Positions 16,591 through 24,654 of a stretch of DNA of 40,082 nt are shown here, piece after piece (position 1 is the first letter of the stretch; the number at the start of each line of letters is the position of its first letter). The translations under genes and the position numbers were made by a program. This stretch comes from a bacterium (GTDB lineage Bacteria > Vulcanimicrobiota > Xenobia > Xenobiales > JADMJV01): the NCBI GenBank assembly GCA_030149525.1, contig JASBRJ010000113.1:1-40082 (forward strand), in the 5' to 3' direction. The notes beneath the pieces are model-generated. The model saw nothing but the letters and a program-made list of their open reading frames with translations, had not been told where the DNA came from and made no database searches.

Positions 16591-16956
16591 TCACCAGATG
16601 CCGAGAAACATCTGTGCTTCTTCCGAGGCGTGAACACTAGGGTCCCAACGGGGCTTCCAGACAAGGTTCACTTCACAATCTTCCACACCGTCCATGCGCT
16701 TCACGGTGAGCCACACAGCGCTTTTGAGTTCAGGACCCACGGGACAACCGGGGGAGGTGAGGGTCATGTTGACATTGACCTGTCGGGTTGCGGGATCGGG
16801 CTCTACATCGTAGATCAGTCCCAGATCGACGATATTCATGCCGATTTCAGGGTCGATAACATCCTTGAGAGCCTCTCGAATGGCTTCCTCGTCGGGCATT
16901 TCACCAGTGGCCTTAGGGGCTTCGGATTCGGTCTGTGTGACGGTTTCATCTGACAT
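16591..16956 (-). CDS. sufT: SufT-like DUF59/MIP18 protein, iron-sulfur cluster maturation
   Basis: 121 residues. After a disordered Glu/Pro-rich head (1-20) comes the DUF59 domain: DPEIGMNIVDLGLIY (35-49), then MTLTSPGCPVG (64-74) with the conserved cysteine at 71. Members (SufT, PaaD-like, human CIA2) act late in Fe-S cluster transfer or repair. The C-terminal extension VWKPRWDPS is typical of SufT. TAGGAGAT ribosome site before the ATG; 9 bases downstream of sufU. Last gene of the SUF operon, before the terminator. Confidence 0.9.
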   Translation of the reverse strand: MSDETVTQTESEAPKATGEMPDEEAIREALKDVIDPEIGMNIVDLGLIYDVEPDPATRQVNVNMTLTSPGCPVGPELKSAVWLTVKRMDGVEDCEVNLVWKPRWDPSVHASEEAQMFLGIW

Positions 16957-16965
16957 TGTAATCTC

Positions 16966-17415
16966 CTAATTTACGGATTGTTTCCTGAGAGCGCCCTCGA
17001 AGGTCTCCCAAGCAAGAAGTGCACATTTGATGCGCACGGGATAATTTCGAACGCCGCCCAGAGCTTCCAGTTCATCCAGGTCAACAGGGCTCGGTTCGGG
17101 TTCGCGAACGGTGATCCAGTCTTTGAAAGCCTGGCGAAACTCTTTGGCTTCCTCCACGGTCTTGCCGCGAAGAAGTTTGGTGAGCATAGATGCCGAGGCT
17201 AAGCAAATGGAGCATCCTACCCCGTCAAAATTGACTTCCTGGACCACATCATCGTCGACTTTGATGAAGAGTTCTATCTCATCCCCGCAACTGGGGTTGA
17301 TGCCCTCATCATAGTGAGTGTGTTCAGGCAACGGGCCCTTGTGGGGCGGCCTGGAGTAATGTTCCAGAATAATTGCTTTGTACAGATCGTCGTCGGCTGC
17401 TAAATCCACTACCAT
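16966..17415 (-). CDS. sufU: SufU, zinc-dependent sulfurtransferase partner of SufS
   Basis: 149 residues. The zinc/sulfur-transfer ligands are at the expected places: NPSCGDE (Cys43, Asp45), GVGCSIC (Cys68) and RIKCALLAW (Cys131). The long insert between the second and third cysteine and the extra Cys71 fit SufU rather than IscU. It accepts sulfur from SufS and passes it to the SufBCD scaffold. GAGGA ribosome site; it follows sufS by 17 bases. Confidence 0.93.
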   Translation of the reverse strand: MVVDLAADDDLYKAIILEHYSRPPHKGPLPEHTHYDEGINPSCGDEIELFIKVDDDVVQEVNFDGVGCSICLASASMLTKLLRGKTVEEAKEFRQAFKDWITVREPEPSPVDLDELEALGGVRNYPVRIKCALLAWETFEGALRKQSVN

Positions 17416-17432
17416 TGTTCCTCGTCTTGCGT

Positions 17433-18671
17433 CTATAAAATGACGTCTTTAAAAACTTCTCCCGCTTTCTTGAGGGCTCCCACCAGAACATCCACATCTT
17501 CACGGGTATTATAGATGTAGAAGGAAGCGCGGGTTGTTCCCTGGCGGCCCAGATTTTTCATCAAAGGCTGGCAACAGTGGTGGCCGGCCCTGGCGCAGAC
17601 TCCCTCTCGGCCGATGATGGTGGCCAAGTCATGAGGGTGAATGCCACGAAATTCAAAACTTATCACTCCGGAGCGTCGGGCCGGGTCTTGAGGGCCGAAG
17701 ACCTTCAAGCCGTCCAGTTGACCGAGTTGCTCCATGGCGTAGGTGACCAGTTCGACCTCGTGCTTACGAACTTTGTCCATGCCGATGGAGTTGAGGTAGT
17801 CGATGGCGGCTCCCAGCCCGTGGACGCCGGAAATGTTGGGAGTGCCGCCCTCAAACTTGTGAGGAATTTCGGCCCAGCGAACCCGGTCGCGGCGCACACT
17901 TAAAATCATGCTACCCCCAAACCGACAGGGAGGCATCTCCTCCAACAGTTCGGCACGACCCCAAAGGACGCCGATTCCTGTCGGCCCGAGCATCTTGTGA
18001 GCTGAGAAAGCGAGAAAATCAGCTCCAAGTTTGGTCACATCACAGGGCATGTGGGGAACGGCTTGAGCACCGTCTAGGACAACGGTGGCCCCGTGCTCCT
18101 TCAGTTGAGGAATGAGCTTTTCAACCGGATTGATAGTGCCGAGGACGTTGGAGACCCAGGTCAGAGCCACCAGTTTGGGCTGGGCGGCCAGAATCTCCGG
18201 CAGTTGGTCCAGGTCGAGTTCACCTTCATCGGTGACTTCCCACCAGATCAGGTTGGCGCCTTTCCGCTCGGCAAGTTGAGTCCAGGGAAGAAGGTTGGAA
18301 TGATGTTCCATGGACGTTACCACCACAGTGTCGTGGGCGGTGATATTCGTTTCGCCCCAGGTTTGGGCAAGAAGATTCAGGGCGTCCGTGGTTCCGCCGG
18401 TGAAGATGCACTCTCGCTCATCCTGAGCGCCGATAAAAGCGGCCACCTTGCGGCGGGTACATTCAAACTTGTCGGTGGCTCGAACCGACCAGTCGTAGAC
18501 CCCTCGATGAACGTTACTGGCACCCAGTCGATAGTGCTCCGACATGGATTCACAGACCGGCACCGGCATCTGGCTTGTGGCGGCACTGTCGAGAAAAATA
18601 GTGCCGTCGAGAAAGGGAAAGTCTTTCTTGATGGTCGGTTTGTCTATGAGTCTTGTTTCGGAGAGTGTCAT
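17433..18671 (-). CDS. sufS: SufS, cysteine desulfurase (group II)
   Basis: 412 residues, the usual SufS length. PLP enzyme that takes sulfur from cysteine as an enzyme-bound persulfide. Landmarks: DSAATSQMP (28-36), TGGTTDALN with the PLP phosphate site (91-99), MEHHSN (121-126), VLDGAQ with the PLP-binding Asp200, the Schiff-base lysine SAHK (Lys226) and the persulfide cysteine RAGHHC (Cys366). An extra cysteine follows at once (Cys367). The ATG overlaps the stop of the Rieske gene by 4 bases (ATGA). Confidence 0.96.
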   Translation of the reverse strand: MTLSETRLIDKPTIKKDFPFLDGTIFLDSAATSQMPVPVCESMSEHYRLGASNVHRGVYDWSVRATDKFECTRRKVAAFIGAQDERECIFTGGTTDALNLLAQTWGETNITAHDTVVVTSMEHHSNLLPWTQLAERKGANLIWWEVTDEGELDLDQLPEILAAQPKLVALTWVSNVLGTINPVEKLIPQLKEHGATVVLDGAQAVPHMPCDVTKLGADFLAFSAHKMLGPTGIGVLWGRAELLEEMPPCRFGGSMILSVRRDRVRWAEIPHKFEGGTPNISGVHGLGAAIDYLNSIGMDKVRKHEVELVTYAMEQLGQLDGLKVFGPQDPARRSGVISFEFRGIHPHDLATIIGREGVCARAGHHCCQPLMKNLGRQGTTRASFYIYNTREDVDVLVGALKKAGEVFKDVIL

Positions 18672-18988
18672 TCGTCAATATCCAGATAGACCGATTTCCC
18701 TCGGACCATGACTTCGAAGGACTCGATGGGGTAAATGGCGGGCGGCTCGGTCACCGTACCGTCACGCACGTCGAACTTGGCTTGGTGGCGAGGGCACACA
18801 ATGGAGCAGCCTTCCAGTTCGCCGCTTCCAAGCTCCTCGTCGTCGTGGGAGCAACGATTTTCCACCGCGTAGAGCTTGCCTTCGAAGTTGCAGATAACAA
18901 CGGAGAAACCGTCTACCTCAACGGCGACGGCTTGTCCCTCGGGGAAATCTGTTTGATTGCCTACTTTGATCAGGTTCTTGTTCGACAT
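18668..18988 (-). CDS. Rieske-type [2Fe-2S] ferredoxin within the SUF operon (NirD/NDO-ferredoxin like)
   Basis: The ATG at 18988 gives 106 residues and starts right at the domain (SNKNLIKVG). The frame extends upstream to 19099, but that would overlap sufD and add nothing recognisable. Cluster ligands are CSH (Cys46, His48) and CPRH (Cys65, His68), 16 residues apart, in a NirD/ferredoxin-type Rieske fold without membrane anchor. It is soluble and cytoplasmic. Its place between sufD and sufS suggests an electron carrier for cluster assembly, or a client; that role is inference. Confidence 0.9.
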   Translation of the reverse strand: MSNKNLIKVGNQTDFPEGQAVAVEVDGFSVVICNFEGKLYAVENRCSHDDEELGSGELEGCSIVCPRHQAKFDVRDGTVTEPPAIYPIESFEVMVRGKSVYLDIDE

Positions 18989-19061
18989 GGCTTTGCTATT
19001 CTTTTGTTGAAGACGAGCCGGGCTGAGTTCTGAGCTCAGCCCGGCCGTCGGTAGGCCGAGG

Positions 19062-20288
19062 TTACTTGCCCAGGACGTGATCCATTTTTTCGGCCACAAG
19101 GTCCATCAGGTAGTCCACGATGACCGGCTGTTCGACTCGGTTGACAACTTCTTGAAAAAAGCCTCTCACGAGAAGTCGCTTGGCTTCCGCCTCCGATAGG
19201 CCACGACTACGACAGTAGAAGTATTGACCCTCGTCATAGGTGGTGAAGGTGGCGCCGTGAGTACAGGCAACGTCGTTGGCCTCGATCTCAAGTTTCGGCA
19301 TGGAGTCGGCACGGGCCGTGTCGCTCAGCAAGAGGTTTCGGTTCTGTTGGTAACCGTCGATCTTCTGGGAGCCCGGTGCGCAAAGAACGTTACCGCTGAA
19401 ATTGGAACGGGCTTTGTCGGCCAGAGCCACATGGAAGAGGACGTCGGAAACGTTGGAACCCACTCTGTGGTATTGATTCAGGTCGAAGTCGAAGTGTTGC
19501 TGGCCGGCTGCCATAACCAGCCCGTTCACTTCCGATTTACAACCTTCACCTTCGAGGTCGGACTCCACGAAGAGCTTGGTGACTTTTCCGTCCAAGCCCA
19601 CGTAGAGAACCTGGAGATGAGCGTCTTTGCCGACTTCAGTGCGAATCATGGGAACGCAGTTTGTTTCGTTACCCCAACCCTGAACAAAGACGTAGCGGAC
19701 GTTGGTACCTTCTTCGACTTTGATATCGATGACAGGACAGGCCATCAATTCGGCGTCGTCGGAGGTGAAGGTCTCGATGATAGAGGCCTTCGAGAATTTG
19801 CCCACATGAATGACGCTTCTTGTCAGTCCGAGGCAGTTTTCTCCACCTTTAAAGGTGTGCTTAGCGTGAAGGGTGAGGTCTCCGAAAGAGACATCGGAAT
19901 TCACGTGGAGCAAGCTTCCGCCTTGCCACATGGCTTTGTTGAGAGCCGTGAAGCTGTTGATTCCGTTGTCCCGCTTGCGGATCATCAGTTTGTGCAGCTT
20001 CTCGTCGTAGAGATCGGTGATACTGCCGAAGGTCGCGCCCTCGGGGAGATTTCCCTCACCGATTTGGCCGAACTCAGAAACAGGTGCGATCACCTCTTTC
20101 CCTTCCAGGCTCACAAGTTTGGGGTTGGTTCGACGCCATGTCTCTTCGGTACGAACGGGAAACGGGATCTTCTCGAACTCGTTCATACCGGCCTGGCGGT
20201 CGGCTTTGAGCCATTCGGCAGTTTTGGCCGTCAGGTTGTCTAAGGTTTCGCGGTTGATAGGTTGTTTCATCATAGTTGCTGGTGTCAT
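19062..20288 (-). CDS. sufD: SufD, Fe-S scaffold subunit
   Basis: 408 residues. The SufBD beta-helix core is seen in the middle (about 120-330), with the family C-terminal block ACTHGATFTTYDEGQYFYCRSRGL, of which only the central part is typical: CTHGAT followed by YFYCRSRGLSEAEA. The helical N-terminus includes the FEKIPFPVRTEETWRRTNP segment. SufD joins SufB and two SufC to form the SufBC2D scaffold. The start at ATG 20288 has GGAGAG 8 bases upstream; a second ATG at MMKQP is possible. It follows sufB by 19 bases. Confidence 0.93.
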   Translation of the reverse strand: MTPATMMKQPINRETLDNLTAKTAEWLKADRQAGMNEFEKIPFPVRTEETWRRTNPKLVSLEGKEVIAPVSEFGQIGEGNLPEGATFGSITDLYDEKLHKLMIRKRDNGINSFTALNKAMWQGGSLLHVNSDVSFGDLTLHAKHTFKGGENCLGLTRSVIHVGKFSKASIIETFTSDDAELMACPVIDIKVEEGTNVRYVFVQGWGNETNCVPMIRTEVGKDAHLQVLYVGLDGKVTKLFVESDLEGEGCKSEVNGLVMAAGQQHFDFDLNQYHRVGSNVSDVLFHVALADKARSNFSGNVLCAPGSQKIDGYQQNRNLLLSDTARADSMPKLEIEANDVACTHGATFTTYDEGQYFYCRSRGLSEAEAKRLLVRGFFQEVVNRVEQPVIVDYLMDLVAEKMDHVLGK

Positions 20289-20307
20289 ATCAGTGCTCTC
20301 CTTCGGA

Positions 20308-21717
20308 TTACCCGATGGATCCCTCCATCTCCAGTTGAATCAGGCGATTGAGTTCCACGGCGTATTCCATGGGAAGTTCCTTGGTGAAAGGCTCGAAGAA
20401 GCCGTTCACAATCATGCTCACCGCGTCGTCTTCGGACATTCCACGACTCATCAGGTAGAACAGTTGCTCCTCACCGACCTTCGAAACAGTCGCTTCGTGG
20501 CCGATATCGGTGCTCTTATTCTCAACTTCCATGTAAGGGAAGGTGTTGGAGACCGACTTTTCGTCTAACAGAAGTGCGTCGCATCGAACGTTACACTTCA
20601 CGTTATGGGCCTTAGGTAGAACCTTCACCAAGCCACGGTAAGAGGTGATTCCACCGTCTTTGGAGATCGATTTGCTGAGCACGGTGGAGGAGGTGTTGGG
20701 AGCCAGGTGCACCATCTTGGCGCCGGCATCTTGAACCTGACCCTTACCGGCGTAAGCGATGGAGAGAACCTCTCCGCGAGCGCCTTCTTCCATCAGGTGA
20801 ACGGCGGGGTACTTCATGGTAACCTTGGAGCCCAGGTTTCCGTCGATCCACTCTACGGTGGCGTTTTTGTAGGCTTGAGCGCGTTTGGTGACCAGGTTGT
20901 AAACGTTGTTCGACCAGTTCTGAATGGTGGTGTAGCGGATCTTGGAACCTTCCATTGCGATCAGTTCCACCACGGCGCTGTGCAGCGAGTCGGTGGACCA
21001 GATGGGCGCGGTACATCCCTCGATGTAGTGAACGCTTGAGCCCGGCTCGGTCACGATGAGAGTTCTTTCAAACTGACCCATGTTTTCCGCATTGATTCGG
21101 AAGTAGGCTTGCAGCGGAATTTCTACTTCCACGCCTTTGGGTACCCAGATGAAAGAGCCACCGGACCAAACGGCCGAGTTGAGGGCGGAGAACTTATTGT
21201 CGGAGTAAGGGATGACCTTACCGAAATACTTCTTCACGATCTCGGGGTGCTCGCGCAGTCCGCTGTCCATATCCAGGAAGATAACTCCCTGAGCTTCCAG
21301 GTCTTCACGAATGGAGTGGTATACCACCTCCGATTCATACTGGGCGGAGACTCCAGCCAGGAACTTGCGCTCGGCTTCGGGGATTCCCAGCTTATCGAAG
21401 GTCTCTTTGATGTACTCGGGTACGTCGTCCCAGTTCTTCTCGGTCTTTTCCGAAGGCTTCACGTAGTAGTGAATATTGGCGAAATCGATCTCTGAGAGGT
21501 CGTGACCCCATTGGGGCATGGGACGCTCGTGAAAGTGCTTTAGCGCTTTCAGTCGGTACTCCAGCATCCAAGCGGGTTCATTCTTTCGCTCACTGATGGC
21601 ACGAACGATCTCTTCGGTGAGACCTTTCTCACTTTTGTAGACCGGTTCATGGTCGTCGTGAAAACCGTATTTATAGTCTTTGCCGACTTCTTCTAAGAGT
21701 GCTGCATCTGTAGACAT
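20308..21717 (-). CDS. sufB: SufB, Fe-S scaffold subunit
   Basis: 469 residues, standard for SufB. Recognisable blocks: [15 protein letters not shown] near residue 45, the [20 protein letters not shown] segment, [42 protein letters not shown] and [20 protein letters not shown] near the end. It is the core scaffold where clusters are built, working with SufC and SufD. It is followed by sufD and preceded by sufC with 14 bases between. Confidence 0.97.
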   Translation of the reverse strand: MSTDAALLEEVGKDYKYGFHDDHEPVYKSEKGLTEEIVRAISERKNEPAWMLEYRLKALKHFHERPMPQWGHDLSEIDFANIHYYVKPSEKTEKNWDDVPEYIKETFDKLGIPEAERKFLAGVSAQYESEVVYHSIREDLEAQGVIFLDMDSGLREHPEIVKKYFGKVIPYSDNKFSALNSAVWSGGSFIWVPKGVEVEIPLQAYFRINAENMGQFERTLIVTEPGSSVHYIEGCTAPIWSTDSLHSAVVELIAMEGSKIRYTTIQNWSNNVYNLVTKRAQAYKNATVEWIDGNLGSKVTMKYPAVHLMEEGARGEVLSIAYAGKGQVQDAGAKMVHLAPNTSSTVLSKSISKDGGITSYRGLVKVLPKAHNVKCNVRCDALLLDEKSVSNTFPYMEVENKSTDIGHEATVSKVGEEQLFYLMSRGMSEDDAVSMIVNGFFEPFTKELPMEYAVELNRLIQLEMEGSIG

Positions 21718-21731
21718 GGTGGGTGTCCTTT

Positions 21732-22520
21732 CTATACGTTAGCGGTTTCAGCGCTCTCGACGCCGTACTTCTTGATCAGTTCGTCGTAGCCGTGCTCTTC
21801 CAGTTGGAGAGCGACTTCGGGGCCGCCGGACTGGACGATCTTACCGGAAACAAGCACATGGACGAAGTCGGGCTTGATATGGTTGAGCAGGCGCTGATAG
21901 TGGGTGATGACCAGAGAGGCCATTTCGGGGCGCTCTTTCATCTGCTTGGTCACACCTTCGGAAACCACTTTAAGGGCGTCGATGTCGAGACCGGAGTCGG
22001 TCTCGTCGAGGAGGGCGAGGGAGGGCTTGAGGAGAGCCATTTGCAGGATTTCGCAACGCTTCTTTTCTCCGCCGGAGAAACCGTCGTTGACGTAGCGGCG
22101 AGCGAAGTCGCGGGCGATGCCCAACTCTTCCATAGTCGACATCAGTTCTTTGCGAAAGGGCAGCGGCTTCACGTTGTCGGCGCCGCGGACAGCTTTGACC
22201 GAGGCCAAGAGGAAGTTACCCATAGACACTCCGGGAATGGAAGTGGGGTATTGAAAAGCGAGGAAGATTCCGGCCTTGGCTCGCTCGTCGGGCTCGGCTT
22301 CGGTGATGTCCTCACCGCGAAAAATAATCTGACCCTCGGTCACCTCGTAGGCGGGGTGCCCCATGATGACGTTGGAGAGAGTGGACTTGCCCGAACCGTT
22401 CGGTCCCATAAGGGCGTGGGTTTCTCCCTCGTTAATGGTGAGGTCGAGACCTCTCAGGATCGGTTGGCCGTCGATCTCAGCGTGAAGGTTTTTGATTTCT
22501 ATCAGGGGGGCTTTAGCCAT
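21732..22520 (-). CDS. sufC: SufC, ABC-type ATPase of the Fe-S scaffold
   Basis: ATG at 22520 is chosen ([20 protein letters not shown] ribosome site); the frame is open further upstream but would overlap the rrf2 gene. 262 residues. Walker [10 protein letters not shown], the signature FSGGEKKR and Walker [14 protein letters not shown] are all intact. SufC powers the SufBC2D complex in the cytoplasm. The ATG lies 4 bases after the rrf2 stop, so the two are probably coupled. Confidence 0.96.
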   Translation of the reverse strand: MAKAPLIEIKNLHAEIDGQPILRGLDLTINEGETHALMGPNGSGKSTLSNVIMGHPAYEVTEGQIIFRGEDITEAEPDERAKAGIFLAFQYPTSIPGVSMGNFLLASVKAVRGADNVKPLPFRKELMSTMEELGIARDFARRYVNDGFSGGEKKRCEILQMALLKPSLALLDETDSGLDIDALKVVSEGVTKQMKERPEMASLVITHYQRLLNHIKPDFVHVLVSGKIVQSGGPEVALQLEEHGYDELIKKYGVESAETANV

Positions 22521-22524
22521 TGTT

Positions 22525-23058
22525 TTACCTCTTGTTGTTTTCTGATATTGAAGATGCCAGGCTGACGATGCGGTTTCCGCCGCCGTCATGAGCATCTCCC
22601 GTGGTGGTGGAAGTTAAACTCTTTGTGTCCTGGTTGTTGAGAGTGTTGTCGCTTTGTTTAAGTATGTCGGCGAGAGTGGTGCCCCCAAGAACTCGAGTCA
22701 TGGAAGACTCTAATTCGTGGCACAACTCTCTACAATCGCACTCGGATTCCGTTCGACAGTTGTCACTTCGCAGCCCCGGGTTGGTGCAGAGAATGGGCGG
22801 AAGTTCGCCCTCCACACTTTCCACCAGTTGTGCAATAGTGATTTCCCGAGGCGGCCGACTCAGCGAGTAGCCGCCTTGTGCTCCCCGGGTGGATTCCACC
22901 AATCCGCTTTGTCTCAAGGCAGAAAGGATCTGTTCCAGGTAGCGTTTCGGTATACCGTCGCGCTCGGCTATCTCAGAGCTGGAAAGGCGTTGGTTGGCCC
23001 TTGCCAGAGTGAGACATGCACGAAGCCCATAACTTGATTTTGTTGACAGTTTTAACAT
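22525..23058 (-). CDS. Rrf2-family regulator of the SUF operon (IscR/SufR-like)
   Basis: 177 residues. Winged-helix domain at 1-80 with the family start [19 protein letters not shown] and the wing [12 protein letters not shown]. Cysteines suited to bind an Fe-S cluster lie at 91, 101, 107, 109 and 113 ([18 protein letters not shown]), so it can probably sense cluster status. After residue 130 there is a polar Ser/Thr/Asn-rich tail of about 45 residues that is longer than in most IscR proteins. First gene of the SUF operon, so autoregulation is likely. The ATG at 23058 has no good ribosome site. Confidence 0.9.
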   Translation of the reverse strand: MLKLSTKSSYGLRACLTLARANQRLSSSEIAERDGIPKRYLEQILSALRQSGLVESTRGAQGGYSLSRPPREITIAQLVESVEGELPPILCTNPGLRSDNCRTESECDCRELCHELESSMTRVLGGTTLADILKQSDNTLNNQDTKSLTSTTTGDAHDGGGNRIVSLASSISENNKR

Positions 23059-23069
23059 CTAGCGTGGTC

Positions 23070-23098
23070 AAGTTAGCAATCCCTACTAAAATTGTCAA
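23070..23098 (-). promoter_or_regulatory. Sigma70-type promoter of the SUF operon with overlapping palindrome
   Basis: On the minus strand TTGACA (23098-23093), a 17-base spacer and TAACTT (23075-23070) make a good promoter. The start point would be around 23063, only about 5 bases from the rrf2 ATG. The 17-base imperfect palindrome TTAG-N9-CTAA (23073-23089) covers the spacer and part of the -10, a fitting place for an Rrf2 operator. Confidence 0.6.
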
Positions 23099-23194
23099 GA
23101 TTAAAATCGAAGAGTTTGTTACTCTTTTATGTTCAAATTCGTAACATGTTTGTAATGTATTCAGCGTCCCGGAAGACTAGGTTGAGTTTAAGCT

Positions 23195-24397
23195 ATGACC
23201 ATTCCCTCACTCTCACCATCTCCTGTCTCTCGCCGTGGCAAGATGAGCCCACCCAAGGTGGGTCCCCGGGCGTTTCCCGTTGTGTCTCTTCGCGAGGGAG
23301 ACGAAGTCAAATTTTCCGCAGCCCTCGCTCGCTCGAAGCAGAAGACCGACAGGGTCGTGGGGAAAGCCCTTCTGACCGCCCTGGCTGGAGCTGCCTCGCT
23401 CACCTGTCTAGCGGGACCCGCCATGGCGCAGGTGCCTCCAGGTATTGAGCCTCTCGTCTTGGAGACCGTGAGTCAAAGCGATCTCTTTCGGTCGGAGCCG
23501 GACTTGCTGCGGTTGGATTTGCCGCTGGAGCCGATGGCTCGTGACACCACGAAGACAAAGTTTGGTGTTCAGTTAAACTCGGTCAATGATTTTATGCCAG
23601 ACGCTTGGACAGGCTGGCTGGGTGGCCCGGAGCACAAGATTCCCGACGGTACCGCTTTCGACGATGACGGTTTCACGGCGGAGGTGCAGTTGTTGGGGAA
23701 TCTTCAACAGGGGAATGAAGAGTGGGTGATGGGAGGACGTGTCGTTATGGTGACTCAGCCTGGCTCACGCTACCCCTTTGCTGAAGATTATCAAGGCTTG
23801 AGAGCCGATATCGGAGAGGTTGTTGTTCAACGGAATCTTCGAACCCGACTGTCTTCTGAAACCGTCCTGGATTACGGAGTCGGTGGAGGTCTTCAGTTTG
23901 TGGGGAATGTAGGGGGCGAGGACCTCCAAAGGTGGTGGCATGTGGCTGGGCCGGCGGGGGGTCGCGTGGGAGAAGACCTGCAGGGGAATCAAGTGCGGGA
24001 CGGGTTTCGTGCCATGCCGCTCATGACCGGTGGAGCCAAGTTGACCCACACAGTCTCTCCTGATCTGGACGTGATGTTCACCACTCAAGCCAGTCTACCG
24101 CTGGGTCGAGGGGTTGGGAATATTGGTTTCCGGGCCGGTCTAGGTAAGACTGTGGGTCCTGTTAATATCGAAGTCGGCGGCAAGCTCGACGCTACCTGGA
24201 TGGCTGCGCCTGAGCTGGACTTTCACGCCTCGAGCGGGTTGCGCGAAGGTTGGTACGGGCGTTTGGAGTTTGAGCCCGGGAAGTGGGGAGGCGTCTACAC
24301 CCAGCTTGAGACAGGCGGCCTTAGAAATGAACCGGTTTTGACCTTTGGGATTCGTCTTGGTGGTGGCACAGGTGCGCGCTTGAGTCCATTCTGGTAG
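23195..24397 (+). CDS. Outer-membrane beta-barrel candidate
   Basis: 400 residues from ATG 23195. A classic signal peptide (KALLTALAGAASLTCLAGPAMAQ) sits at residues 57-79, cleaved after Ala78, so the stretch before it is either a very long n-region or not translated. ATG codon 17 and GTG at 23357 (codon 55) are alternative starts; the GTG would give a normal signal peptide. The mature part is rich in amphipathic strands and glycines (YGVGGGLQFVGNVGG, NIGFRAGLGKTVGPVNIEVGG) and ends in a short aromatic terminal residue run (LSPFW), as outer-membrane barrels do. A weak likeness to LpxR-type lipid A deacylases (DDDGFT near a long strand pair) is not enough to name it. Divergent from rrf2. Confidence 0.6.
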   Translation: MTIPSLSPSPVSRRGKMSPPKVGPRAFPVVSLREGDEVKFSAALARSKQKTDRVVGKALLTALAGAASLTCLAGPAMAQVPPGIEPLVLETVSQSDLFRSEPDLLRLDLPLEPMARDTTKTKFGVQLNSVNDFMPDAWTGWLGGPEHKIPDGTAFDDDGFTAEVQLLGNLQQGNEEWVMGGRVVMVTQPGSRYPFAEDYQGLRADIGEVVVQRNLRTRLSSETVLDYGVGGGLQFVGNVGGEDLQRWWHVAGPAGGRVGEDLQGNQVRDGFRAMPLMTGGAKLTHTVSPDLDVMFTTQASLPLGRGVGNIGFRAGLGKTVGPVNIEVGGKLDATWMAAPELDFHASSGLREGWYGRLEFEPGKWGGVYTQLETGGLRNEPVLTFGIRLGGGTGARLSPFW

Positions 24398-24501
24398 GGC
24401 GTTGTTAACGTTGTCCGAAAGAACCCGGTTTTGGGCCAGTTGTACTATTCACTAATCCGGGGAACTCTTCAATACTGACTCGGTTAAGTTCTGCTCGGTG
24501 A

Positions 24502-24544
24502 CCGGGAAGGACTTAGGAGGCCCTCCTGGGAAGGCCTCGCCCGG
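24502..24544. other. Structured intergenic element
   Basis: CCGGG (24502-24506) pairs with CCCGG (24540-24544) and encloses the hairpin AGGAG-GCC-CTCCT (24515-24527). GGGAAGG occurs twice inside. It lies in the 257-base gap between the barrel gene and tpsB. No riboswitch class I know fits. Confidence 0.35.
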
Positions 24545-24585
24545 ACGTATATCCGATATTTTTAATAATCAAATAATTTAGCGTA

Positions 24586-24626
24586 AAAGGATTCTGGTCT
24601 CAAGGGCTGTTGAACCAGAATCCTTT
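24586..24626 (+). terminator. Perfect 13-bp hairpin ahead of tpsB (terminator or leader element)
   Basis: AAAGGATTCTGGT (24586-24598) pairs fully with ACCAGAATCCTTT (24614-24626) around a 15-base loop. The 3' T-run is short (TTTGCTTT). An AT-rich stretch lies just upstream (24555-24580) and a G7 tract just downstream (24632-24638), then GGAG and the tpsB GTG. It may end the barrel-gene transcript or form the leader of the tps transcript. Confidence 0.55.
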
Positions 24627-24654
24627 GCTTTGGGGGGGTGGAGCATGACTTACT

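Noticed and set aside
19224-22565. Long plus-strand frames across sufD and sufC (339 and 280 residues)
   Set aside because: They lie opposite well-identified SUF genes and encode no known domain.
24398-24585. Possible c-di-GMP or other known riboswitch before tpsB
   Set aside because: The conserved core bases of GEMM-type riboswitches could not be found, only generic stems.
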